Source of the DNA: Nonomuraea solani
GTDB lineage: Bacteria > Actinomycetota > Actinomycetes > Streptosporangiales > Streptosporangiaceae
Assembly: GCF_900108335.1 (NCBI RefSeq)
Contig: NZ_FNVT01000020.1
Span: 175,103 to 239,102 of the forward strand
DNA length: 64,000 bases
Reading direction: 5' to 3'
The notes beneath the pieces are model-generated. The model saw nothing but the letters and a program-made list of their open reading frames with translations, ran no database searches and was not told the DNA's origin. Position 1 is the first letter of the stretch; every line of letters starts with the position of its first letter. A program made the translations under genes and the position numbers. Below are positions 42,237 to 50,793 of the stretch, one piece after another.

Positions 42237-42290
42237 GAGAGCACCGCTCTTGACATGGGACCGCTCTAGCGAGAGCATTGCTCTTGCTAG
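42237..42290. promoter_or_regulatory. Two operator-like dyads upstream of the small membrane protein gene
   Basis: GAGAGCACCGCTCTTG (42237-42252) and GAGAGCATTGCTCTTG (42271-42286) are near-identical and 34 bp apart. The second is extended by CTAGC/GCTAG into a 25-bp dyad (42266-42290). The spacing and symmetry resemble TetR-family double operators. The region is also upstream of the divergent secreted-hydrolase gene. Confidence 0.65.
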
Positions 42291-42318
42291 AGAGCGACGC
42301 ACATTTCAAGGAGCACCG

Positions 42319-42945
42319 ATGTCCTCCCGGCTCACCTCTGCGGCCTTCGCCGCCGCCGGCATTCTTTTCTTCCTCTATCCGGCGATCCGCCCCTCCGGTG
42401 ACGACGCCACCGCGATGGCCTCCACCGCCTGGGTGGCCGGGCACGCCGCCGCCATGCTGGGGTTCATCCTGGTCGGCCTGGCCGTGCTCGGACTGCACCA
42501 GGTGCTCGGCGACCGGCTGTCACTGCGGGCCGCGGTGGTGACCTGGGCAGGTGCGGGGCTGACGCTGCCGTACTACGGCGCCGAGGACTTCGGCCTCAAC
42601 GTGATCGCCCGGCGCTCCCTGCGCGACCAGGCCCCGGCGCTCATGGAACTGGCCGAGGAGTTCAGGTACGGCCCCGTCGCGGTCACCATGTTCGCCGCCG
42701 GTCTCCTGCTGCTCGGCGCCGGAGCCGTCATGGCCGCGATCGCCGTCTGGCGCTCCGGCAGGGTAGCCCGGTGGAGCGGGACGGCGCTGACGCTCGGATT
42801 CGTCCTGTTCATCCCGCAGTTCTTCGGCCCGTATCCGCTGCGCGTCGCGCACGGCGCGCTGCTCATGATGGGGGGTCTCTGGCTGGCCGCCGCGCTCTGG
42901 CGGGGCGCCGATCGTCAAGTCTCTCAAAACGAGAGAATCGCGTAA
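42319..42945 (+). CDS. Small integral membrane protein of unknown function
   Basis: A 208-residue protein with about six hydrophobic helices (AAFAAAGILFFLYPAI, AAMLGFILVGLAVLGLHQVL, TMFAAGLLLLGAGAVMAAI, GALLMMGGLWLAAALW). I do not recognise a named family. The ATG follows AAGGAGCACCG. Strong dyads upstream indicate tight regulation. Confidence 0.75.
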   Translation: MSSRLTSAAFAAAGILFFLYPAIRPSGDDATAMASTAWVAGHAAAMLGFILVGLAVLGLHQVLGDRLSLRAAVVTWAGAGLTLPYYGAEDFGLNVIARRSLRDQAPALMELAEEFRYGPVAVTMFAAGLLLLGAGAVMAAIAVWRSGRVARWSGTALTLGFVLFIPQFFGPYPLRVAHGALLMMGGLWLAAALWRGADRQVSQNERIA

Positions 42946-43019
42946 CCCCTGGACGAACGCCTGATCGGCGATCGTGTGAAGAACTGAGGGCCCAACCGCG
43001 ATTGGATCACCCCGCGGAT

Positions 43020-43046
43020 GGGAATCCCATCACGGTACCAAGCGTT
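43020..43046 (+). promoter_or_regulatory. Sigma-R-type promoter for rbpA
   Basis: GGGAAT (43020-43025), an 18-nt spacer and GTT (43044-43046) match the sigma-R (SigH-like) consensus GGAAT-N18-GTT exactly. In Streptomyces coelicolor rbpA is a known sigma-R target induced by disulfide stress; the same control is inferred here. Confidence 0.75.
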
Positions 43047-43103
43047 AGACACCGTGGGAGACAGTCCCCCCACGCAAGGGGGCCCTGTAGGAGGCATTGA
43101 GAC

Positions 43104-43448
43104 ATGGGCGAGCGCGCGCTTCGTGGCACCCGGCTCGGGGCAACCAGCTACGAGAACGACCGTAACACGGATCTGGCACCGCGCCAGGACGTGTCCTACA
43201 CCTGTCCTAAGGGCCATCGTTTCGAGGTTCCGCTTGCCGCCGAAGCCGAAATCCCCGCGACCTGGGAGTGCCGCATGTGCGGCGCGACCGCGGTGCGCGT
43301 GGACGGCGAGCAGCCGGAGTCGAAGAAGACGAAGCCCCCGCGGACGCACTGGGACATGCTGCTGGAGCGGAGGTCGATCGAAGACCTTGAGGAGGTGCTC
43401 AACGAGCGGCTCGCGGTATTGCGGGCTCAGCGTCGTAAGAGCGCCTGA
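43104..43448 (+). CDS. rbpA: RNA polymerase-binding protein RbpA
   Basis: A 114-residue actinobacterial transcription factor that binds core polymerase and group 1/2 sigma factors and stabilises open complexes. It has the N-terminal tail ALRGTRLGATSYE, the zinc ribbon with Cys/His in SYTCPKGHRFEVPL and WECRMCG, the basic linker ESKKTKPPRTHWDMLLER and the sigma-interaction helix SIEDLEEVLNERLAVLR. The length is normal. The gene is monocistronic between a sigma-R-type promoter and a strong terminator. Confidence 0.97.
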   Translation: MGERALRGTRLGATSYENDRNTDLAPRQDVSYTCPKGHRFEVPLAAEAEIPATWECRMCGATAVRVDGEQPESKKTKPPRTHWDMLLERRSIEDLEEVLNERLAVLRAQRRKSA

Positions 43449-43465
43449 CAACTTCTCACGGTGAG

Positions 43466-43499
43466 AGACCCCCGGGCACTGCCCGGGGGTCTTCTTTCC
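43466..43499 (+). terminator. Intrinsic terminator of rbpA
   Basis: Arms 43466-43477 and 43481-43492 form a perfect 12-bp stem with an ACT loop, followed by TTCTTTCCT. A smaller TCTCAC-G-GTGAGA stem directly precedes it. Confidence 0.92.
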
Positions 43500-43782
43500 T
43501 GCGCCGGCTCCCCGCACCTGGGTGAGCCGGCGCAGGCGATTCACCACACGGCCGCCCCAGTTCCAAGGGCAGCACCAAAGGCCGCACTGAAGGCGGCCGG
43601 AGCACGGCCGGAGCCCGAGCCGCGTGCACGGCCGACGCGAAGACCGGCGCGAGGGCCGGGACGCGAAGATCGGCGACAGTCGGCGTGAGGGCCGGGGCGG
43701 CGCCGTCGGGCGGTTCCTGGGTGGGGAGGGGCGGGAGTTATGATCTCAACCGCCGTGTGCCCCGCGACCGCCAGGAGTGCTC
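43500..43782. other. Gene-free stretch with degenerate GC-rich repeats
   Basis: No gene seen. Around 43628-43700 two imperfect copies of GACGCGAAGAYCGGCG followed by GTGAGGGCCGG or GCGAGGGCCGG are arranged in tandem. The promoter and the AGGAG ribosome site of the following gene lie at the right-hand end. Confidence 0.55.
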
Positions 43783-44397
43783 ATGTTCCAGCCCGGCGCC
43801 CCGCTGGAGTTCGTCCCCGCCGACGGTCCCGTCCGTGAGCCGGTGACCAAGCTCGGCGGGCAGCCGGTGTGGCTGGAGGAGCCGCAGTGGCCGCTCTCGG
43901 GCGCCACCGGCGAGCCCATGCAGTTCCTGGGCCAGTTCACGCTCGGCGGCGGCCGCCTCGCCTACGTGTTCATGGGCGACGAGGAGTACAGCGGCGGGAC
44001 CTTCGAGCCCGAGGGCGGCGAGAACGCGGTGGTGATCCAGCCGGGCGGCCGCGTACCGGACCATCTGACCGTACGGGCGCGGGCCGCCGGCCCGGCGGCG
44101 TGTACGGACCACCTGCCGCGCCTGGCGCAGACCCGCACGTCGGTGTTCTTCGGCGGCCCCGGCGTGGAGCCGGACTGGATTCACGAGGAGCGATACCCGG
44201 GAGAGGGCTGGAACCTGCTGGTTCAGCTCACCTCGGAGCTGGCGGACTGGCTGCCGTTCGAGGGGCTGGCCGAGCACGGCGTGAGCGAGGAGGTCGAGCC
44301 GTGCCACTACACCTGGGGCCGCAGCGGGTGGGGCACCGCCTGGGCCTTCGTCTCGCCGGACGGCAAGGAGGGCCGCTTCCTGTGGGACTGCGTATGA
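43783..44397 (+). CDS. DUF1963 (YwqG-like) family protein
   Basis: A 204-residue protein. KLGGQPVWLEEPQWPL and QFLGQFTLGGG correspond to the DUF1963 core (GGxPxxP and FLxQxxL patterns), and the C-terminal WGRSGWGTAWAFVSPDGKEG follows. The function is unknown. ATG chosen with AGGAG six bases upstream. It ends 10 bp from the convergent fxsA stop. Confidence 0.8.
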   Translation: MFQPGAPLEFVPADGPVREPVTKLGGQPVWLEEPQWPLSGATGEPMQFLGQFTLGGGRLAYVFMGDEEYSGGTFEPEGGENAVVIQPGGRVPDHLTVRARAAGPAACTDHLPRLAQTRTSVFFGGPGVEPDWIHEERYPGEGWNLLVQLTSELADWLPFEGLAEHGVSEEVEPCHYTWGRSGWGTAWAFVSPDGKEGRFLWDCV

Positions 44398-44407
44398 GCC
44401 GCCGATC

Positions 44408-44920
44408 CTAGGAGTCGCGGTCGTCTCTGATGACCTCGCCGTGCACCACGCGGCCGCCCTGCGGCGCGCCGGTAGTGCCGCCGCCAGTGCCAGGGTCAGC
44501 ACCGGGGCCGGACGGTGTGGGGAAGAGGTGCGCGTATGGTGAGGCCGCGGCCATCTTCTTGATCCGGCGGTCGAAGAACCACGAGCCGAGCCGACGCATC
44601 ATCGGCCGGGTGAACGGCAGGATGCACAGGAACCCGAACACGTCCGTGAAGAAGCCGGGCGTCAGCAGCAGCGCGCCGCCCACCAGGATCAGGCCGCCGT
44701 CGGCCAGCTCGCGGTCGGGCATGCGGCCGGACTGCAGCGCGTCCTGCAGCGCCCGCCAGGCGCGGCGCCCCTCGCGGCGTACCAGCCACGCCCCCAGCAG
44801 GCTGTCGGCGATCAGGAGAGCCACCGTCGCGGGCCCGCCGATCACCGACCCCACCTGGATGAGCAGCCAGATCTCCAGGACGGGGACGACCAGGAAGGCC
44901 AGGAAGAGCAGGAGCCGCAT
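44408..44920 (-). CDS. fxsA: FxsA-family cytoplasmic membrane protein
   Basis: A 170-residue protein. The FxsA core LAFLVVPVLEIWLLIQVGSVIG, REGRRAWRALQDALQSGRMP and GALLLTPGFFTDVFGFLCI (three to four membrane helices) is clear, followed by a Gly/Pro-rich cytoplasmic tail. In E. coli FxsA affects exclusion of phage T7 by F plasmid; the normal role is unknown. The ATG follows GAGGAAACG. Confidence 0.93.
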   Translation of the reverse strand: MRLLLFLAFLVVPVLEIWLLIQVGSVIGGPATVALLIADSLLGAWLVRREGRRAWRALQDALQSGRMPDRELADGGLILVGGALLLTPGFFTDVFGFLCILPFTRPMMRRLGSWFFDRRIKKMAAASPYAHLFPTPSGPGADPGTGGGTTGAPQGGRVVHGEVIRDDRDS

Positions 44921-45029
44921 CGTTTCCTCGATTCCGCACACGCGCGTTACAGCAGGAACAACGCCCGGAGTGCCGGATGCGTTCCGGGCTCGGCCTCAGG
45001 GATTCCCCTGATTCCGCACCCGGGGCCGT

Positions 45030-45778
<749 letters not shown>

Positions 45779-45779
<1 letters not shown>

Positions 45780-47773
45780 CAGCCTTTCCTCATCCGATCG
45801 CCTGGCCCCCTGCCCTGCCGCCTGCCCTGCCAGGCGGCGACTCCGGCCGCCGCCGCCCCCATCAATATCAATGCCCATTCAGGGAGAGCGCCCACCTTGG
45901 TGGCGATCGTTTCCCGCGTGCGTACGGGCACCTTGACCACGTTCATGTCCGCGACGAGTTCGCGGGTCTGCCAGGAGACCTTACCGTCAGGCGTGACATA
46001 GGCGGAGATCCCCGTGGTGGCGGCGGTCACGACGGCCCTGTTGTGCTCGACGGCGCGCAGCTTCGACATGGCGAGCTGCTGCGTCGGCAGGTTGGACAGG
46101 GCGTAGCTGGCGTTGTTGGTCTGCACCACGATCGGGGTGCCGCCCGCGCGCACGGTGTCGCGCACGGTGTCGTCGTAGGCCACCTCGTAGCAGTTGACCG
46201 CGCCGACCGTGACCGGCCCCAGCTTCAGGTCGCCGGGCTTGTCACCGGGGACGGACTGCCGGCCGACCAGACCGGCGCGCTCCCACAGCGCCAGCACGAT
46301 CTCCTTGAACGGCGTGTACTCCCCGAACGGCACCAGGCGCTGCTTGTCGTAGTAGTCGCCCGCGCCGGTCACCGGGTCCCACACGAGGCTGCGGGTGGCG
46401 CGCTCCTCGGTGCCGATCGACACGACGGCCCCGACGAGCGTGGGCACGCCGACGTCCGTGACGGAGTCCTGGATGATCTGGCGGGCGATCTCGTCGCGGT
46501 AGGGGTCGATGTCGGTGGAGTTCTCCGGCAGGACGACCACGTCGGGCTTGGGCAGCTTGCCCTCTCGTACGGCCTGCGCGAGGCGTTTGGTCTCGTTGGC
46601 GTGGTTCTTCAGCACGACGGCGGGCTCGTCGCCGAGCGCGTACATGCCCCGGCCGGGGACGTTGCCCTGGACGATGCCGACATTGACGGTACGGCCCTCG
46701 TCGCCCGCCCTGGGCACCGCGAGCCCCAGCACGGGCACGGCCAGCGCCAGCGCGACCGGCAGCGCCACCGACAGCCCCAAGGCCCGGGGCCCGAGGGCGG
46801 GGCGGAACGTCAGGGCCGCGTAGGCGAGCAGCGCGCCGCACAGGGCGACCGCGAACGACACCAGCGGCGCTCCGCCGAGGGCTGCGTAAGGGGTGAACAG
46901 CGACTCGCCCTGGCTGAAGGCGACCCGCGCCCAGGGGAACCCGCCGACGGGCACCAGGCCGCGCGCCCATTCCATCGCCACCCACAGCGCGCCGAACCAC
47001 AGGGGCCACGCGGGCAGCCTGAACACGAGCGCGGCCAGGGCGGCCAGGACGGCGTAGAACACACTCTCGGTGGCGACCAGCATGATCCAGACGTCGTCGC
47101 CGATGGTGCGCACCCAGGCGAGGGTGGGCAGCAGGAACACGACGGCGGTGAGGTAGCCGATCCAGGCGGCCCGCCGGGGACGGGCGCGGTAGAGGGAGGC
47201 GACGATCAGGCCGATCCCCAGGGGCGCGCACAGCCACCAGTCGAGCGGCGGGAAGGCGGCGAAGAGCGCCAGCGCGCCGGCCGCTCCCGCGACGAGCCGG
47301 GCCAGGAGCACCCACCGCGACTCGCCCGCAGGCTGAACGGCACCCCGGCCACCACCGGCCGGAGCCGCACCACCCGAAGCCGCCTCAGAGCCGGTCCCGG
47401 ACGTGGCCTCCGCACCAGTACTGGGCGCGGGATCGGGGCTGGCGTGTTCGATGGGCTCGGCCCGCGATTCGTCGCCGACGGCCGCCGTTCCGGATACGCC
47501 GGGGACCGATGTGCCGGGAGCGGGCTCGGCGCTGGCGCCGGACGTGGGCTCGGCCCGCGATTCGTCGCCTGCGGCCGTCGTTCCGGAAGTGTCGGAAGCC
47601 GACATGTCAGAAGCCGGCGTGTCAGAAGCGTCGGCGGCCGAGTTTCCGGAGGCGCCGGTGGCCGGCGTGCCGGAAGCGCCGGAAGTCGACGGGCCGGAGA
47701 CGTCCGTGCCGGAGGCCGCCGGGGCGGAGTCGGGTCCGGCGGTGGGGGTTAGGCCCAAGTTGTCCTGCGCCAC
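45779..47773 (-). CDS. lnt: Apolipoprotein N-acyltransferase with a long disordered N-terminus
   Basis: A 664-residue membrane enzyme that N-acylates lipoproteins. Several membrane helices (from WVLLARLVAGAAGALALFAA) precede the nitrilase domain with catalytic Glu in VVLPENSTD, Lys in YYDKQRLVPFGEY and Cys in VGAVNCYEVAYDD. About 150 N-terminal residues are low-complexity Ser/Ala/Thr/Pro and contain a 31-residue repeat (GDESRAEP twice). I use the GTG preceded by GAGGAGACCCGGA; a GTG six codons upstream is possible. Coupled to ppm. Confidence 0.93.
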
Positions 47774-47862
47774 TCCGGGTCTCCTCGCCACTTCGCACGC
47801 CTGCTTGCGAAAACGCTACCGCCCCCGGACCGCGCTCATGCCAGCACGGCACCCGAAGATCG

Positions 47863-47906
47863 AAAAAAAGCGCGGCAGGGTGATCCCGCGACCGACGGGA
47901 TCACCC
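47863..47906 (-). terminator. Terminator-like hairpin reading on the minus strand
   Basis: Arms 47878-47888 and 47896-47906 pair perfectly over 11 bp with a 7-nt loop. In the minus direction a run of seven T follows after eight bases. It could end the HelD-2 transcript before lnt. Confidence 0.7.
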
Positions 47907-48234
47907 GGCGCAATGGCGGTCCACGGCGCACGGGAGCGGGAAGAGGGCCCGGAAACCCTTCGGACCGGACCCGTCTCGTCGGCGGCGAGCGCGGAATTCC
48001 GTTGTCTACTGGGCTCCCGGACCCGTCCCGGGTCCAACCCCCCGCCCGGTTGGGGTGCCCCGACTCGACGGACCGACGGCCCTGCACCTGGCTGTGTGGA
48101 CGAAGTCACGCTCCGTCACGGACGCAGGATCCGACGATGTCAGAGACGGCCAACCGGCCAAGTCCCGTGCTGGACTGCGCAGCAAACTACCGACTCCACC
48201 TCAGATGTCAACCGTGTCCCGATCAGCAGAAACA
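47907..48234. other. Gene-free interval between HelD-2 and lnt
   Basis: No convincing gene is visible on either strand; candidate frames are short and lack codon-position bias or homology. A GGACCC-N5-GGGTCC stem lies near 48018-48034. The stretch is probably the HelD-2 3' untranslated region plus the lnt promoter. Confidence 0.55.
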
Positions 48235-50589
48235 TCAAGTTTCCGCAGGTGGGGCAGGTCGGACGGGTGGTTGCAAAGCAGGTCGAAGCCCATTGGAGCG
48301 GCTCGCCAGGCCCTGCAGAGCCGGTGACAGCGGCCGCCCGTGAACGACCCCCAGCCGTTGCGTGGCGCGTGTCAGAGCAACATACAGGTCGCTGGGCCCT
48401 CGTGGCGACTGAACGGCGATGAGGTCGGGTTCGGCCACGATCACCGAGTCGAATTCGAGCCCCTTCGCGTCCGTCACTCCCATCACCGCCACCGGCGCGT
48501 CGAGGGCCTCGGCCCCCTTCGCGCGGCCCGCCTCGGGGGACACGACCACGGCTCCGGACACGGCGGCGGTGATCTCCGTACCGAGGGTGGACAGGAGGGC
48601 GTCGGGCACCACCACGGCGACCTTGCCGCCCTCGCCGACCTCGGCCTTGACCAGCTCGGGCAGCGCCGACAGCGGCGCCGACCACGGCTCCACGCCCAGC
48701 TCGCGCACGGACGTGGGCGCCTGGAGCGCGGGGTCGATGGTGGCCAGGACGCGGGCGGCCACCGCCATGAGCTCCACCGGCGTGCGGTAGTTGACGCTGA
48801 GCCGCTCCTGGCGCCAGCGCCCGGCCACGTACGGATCCAGCGACTCCGCCCACGACCGTGCCCCGGCCGCCGAGCCGGTCTGCGCGATGTCGCCGACGAT
48901 CGTCATCGACCGTGTCGGGCAGCGGCGCATGACCGCCCGCCACGCCATCGGCGACAGCTCCTGCGCCTCGTCCACGATCACGTGCCCGTAGGCCCAGGTG
49001 CGGTCGGCGGCGGCGCGCTCGGCGGTGGTCAGGTAGGGGCCGCCGCCGCGCTGGCGCTCGGCCAGCCGCTCGGCCTCCATGACGTCGGACAGCCCGGTCA
49101 GCTCCAGGACCTCGCGGGCGTAGGCCAGCTCGGCCTCGCGCTCGCTCTCCTCGGCCTGCCGGGCGGCGGCCAGCTCCTCCTCGGCCTGCAGGGCGCTGGC
49201 GCGCAGCACGTGCTCGTCGATGTCGCCGAGCAGCTCGGCCGCCTCGTCCAGCAGCGGCACGTCGGCGTCGGTCCACTGACCGCCGTCGCGGCGCAGCAGG
49301 GCCCGCTCCTCGGGGGTCAGGGCGGAGGCGGCGTGGTCGAGGCGGTCGGCGGAGCCGTACAGGCCGAGCAGCAGCCGTTGCGGCGTCAGGTACGGCCACA
49401 GCCGGTTCAGCGCCGCCTTGACCACCGGCTCGGTGCGCAGCTCCTCGCGCAGGTCGGCGAGTTCCTCGTCGTCGATGAGCCCCTTGCCGATCTTGCGGGC
49501 CTGCTGCCGCGCGAGCGCGTTGAGCAGCGAGCGCACGAAGACCGCGCGCGCCTGGTTGTGCGGCCGGCGCGAGCGGGTGGCCTTGTTCTTGGCCCCCTCC
49601 AGCATGGAACGGTCGATGGTGAGCGTGATCCGGCCCACGGTCAGCTCGATCGGCTGGCGGGGCACCTTCTGCCGGTCGCGCACGGCCTTGGCGAGCACCT
49701 CGGCCATCCGCAGGCCGCCCTTGAGCGCGGCCACCTCGGGCCGGTCCCTGGCGGTGGCGGTCACGCCCGGGTAGAGCTCGCCGACCGTGGACAGCAGCAC
49801 GTCGGTCTCGCCGAGCGAGGGCAGCACCTGCTCGATGTAGCGCAGGAACGTGAGGTTGGGCCCGAGGATGAGCACTCCGCGGCGTTCGAGCCGCTCGCGG
49901 TGGGTGTAGAGCAGGTACGCGGCGCGGTGCAGGGCCACGACGGTCTTGCCGGTGCCGGGGCCGCCCTGGACGACCAGCACGCCGTTGAGGTCGCTGCGGA
50001 TGACGCGGTCCTGCTCGGACTGGATGGTGGCGACGATGTCGCGCATGCGGCCGGTGCGCCGCTCGTCGAGCGCGGCCAGCAGCGCGGCCTCGCCGTTGAG
50101 CGTGGCGCGGTCGTCGTCGGTGAGCGAGTCGAGGTCGAGCAGGTCGTCGTCGACGCCCACCACGGCGCGGCCCTTGGTCTGCAGGTGGCGGCGCCTGGTC
50201 ACGCCCATGGGCGCGGTCGAGGTGGCGCGGTAGAACGGCTGCGCCACCGGCGCGCGCCAGTCGATGAGCAGGCGTTGCTGCTCGTCGTCGGTGAGACCGA
50301 TCTTGCCTATGTAGAGCCGGCCCTCATCTGAGTGATCCAGCCGGCCGAAAACCAGGCCGCGCTCGACCGCCCAGAGGCGTGCGAGGCGGCCGGCGTACAT
50401 GTCGGCGAACGTGTCGCGCTCGGACCTGTTCTGCATCGTGCCGACCGCGCCCGCGGCCAGCACCTCCTTGAGCTGCCGCTGGGTCCGCTCGCGCAGCGTG
50501 TCGAGGCGGTCGTAGAGGCGGGTGACGTACGCCTGCTCCTTGGCGACCTCTGTTTGACGAGTTGCCGCCTGACCATTATTGTGGTTAAT
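48235..50589 (-). CDS. HelD-type RNA polymerase recycling ATPase, paralogue 2 (apparent ATT start)
   Basis: About 784 residues. N-terminal coiled coil (TEVAKEQAYVTRLYDRLD), signature LLIDWRAPVAQPFY, Walker A VQGGPGTGKT, Walker B VIVDEAQELSPMAWR, and C-terminal VNYRTPVELM and YVALTRATQRLG. The first canonical in-frame start is a GTG at 50463, inside the conserved coiled coil. The frame stays open upstream to a TGA at about 50656 with no ATG, GTG or TTG. ATT at 50589 follows GGAG with a six-base spacer and is my best start. The ATG at 50576 is out of frame. The gene faces the ROK regulator. It lacks the acidic insert of paralogue 1. Confidence 0.88.
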   Translation of the reverse strand: MNHNNGQAATRQTEVAKEQAYVTRLYDRLDTLRERTQRQLKEVLAAGAVGTMQNRSERDTFADMYAGRLARLWAVERGLVFGRLDHSDEGRLYIGKIGLTDDEQQRLLIDWRAPVAQPFYRATSTAPMGVTRRRHLQTKGRAVVGVDDDLLDLDSLTDDDRATLNGEAALLAALDERRTGRMRDIVATIQSEQDRVIRSDLNGVLVVQGGPGTGKTVVALHRAAYLLYTHRERLERRGVLILGPNLTFLRYIEQVLPSLGETDVLLSTVGELYPGVTATARDRPEVAALKGGLRMAEVLAKAVRDRQKVPRQPIELTVGRITLTIDRSMLEGAKNKATRSRRPHNQARAVFVRSLLNALARQQARKIGKGLIDDEELADLREELRTEPVVKAALNRLWPYLTPQRLLLGLYGSADRLDHAASALTPEERALLRRDGGQWTDADVPLLDEAAELLGDIDEHVLRASALQAEEELAAARQAEESEREAELAYAREVLELTGLSDVMEAERLAERQRGGGPYLTTAERAAADRTWAYGHVIVDEAQELSPMAWRAVMRRCPTRSMTIVGDIAQTGSAAGARSWAESLDPYVAGRWRQERLSVNYRTPVELMAVAARVLATIDPALQAPTSVRELGVEPWSAPLSALPELVKAEVGEGGKVAVVVPDALLSTLGTEITAAVSGAVVVSPEAGRAKGAEALDAPVAVMGVTDAKGLEFDSVIVAEPDLIAVQSPRGPSDLYVALTRATQRLGVVHGRPLSPALQGLASRSNGLRPALQPPVRPAPPAET

Positions 50590-50744
50590 GGGACACTCCG
50601 GGCCATTCTGCTTGTTGTTGCGACAAACGACGACATTAGCATGCCTGTCGAGGCACTCTCATCACTTTCTCTCTTCCCGCGTTCGGTCACGTCTTGGTTT
50701 CGTCCCTTGACCGTGACCCGCGGGTCTTTTTATGGTCATCCCGA

Positions 50745-50763
50745 GTTAGGAAAGTTTCCTAAC
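50745..50763. promoter_or_regulatory. ROK operator (perfect dyad)
   Basis: GTTAGGAAAGTTTCCTAAC is a perfect 9-bp dyad with one central base, matching the operator type used by actinobacterial ROK sugar repressors. It lies 30 bp upstream of the ROK GTG, so it should autoregulate the regulator and its downstream ABC operon. Confidence 0.85.
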
Positions 50764-50793
50764 CCTGACGAAACCCCTGATGAAGGAGTGACC

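Noticed and set aside
43018..43464. A plus-strand frame overlapping rbpA in another phase
   Set aside because: RbpA in the neighbouring phase is unambiguous, including its zinc ribbon.
47816..48109. Possible small gene between HelD-2 and lnt
   Set aside because: The frame has low-complexity composition, no ribosome site and crosses a terminator-like hairpin.
48115..48234. Possible extension of HelD-2 past its TGA
   Set aside because: The HelD fold ends at the YVALTRATQRLG region plus a short tail, and the downstream sequence shows no coding signal in that frame.
50307..50690. A 127-codon ATG-started frame over the HelD-2 5' end
   Set aside because: It is out of frame with the conserved HelD coiled coil and shows no family similarity. 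It could be a leader peptide but nothing supports it.
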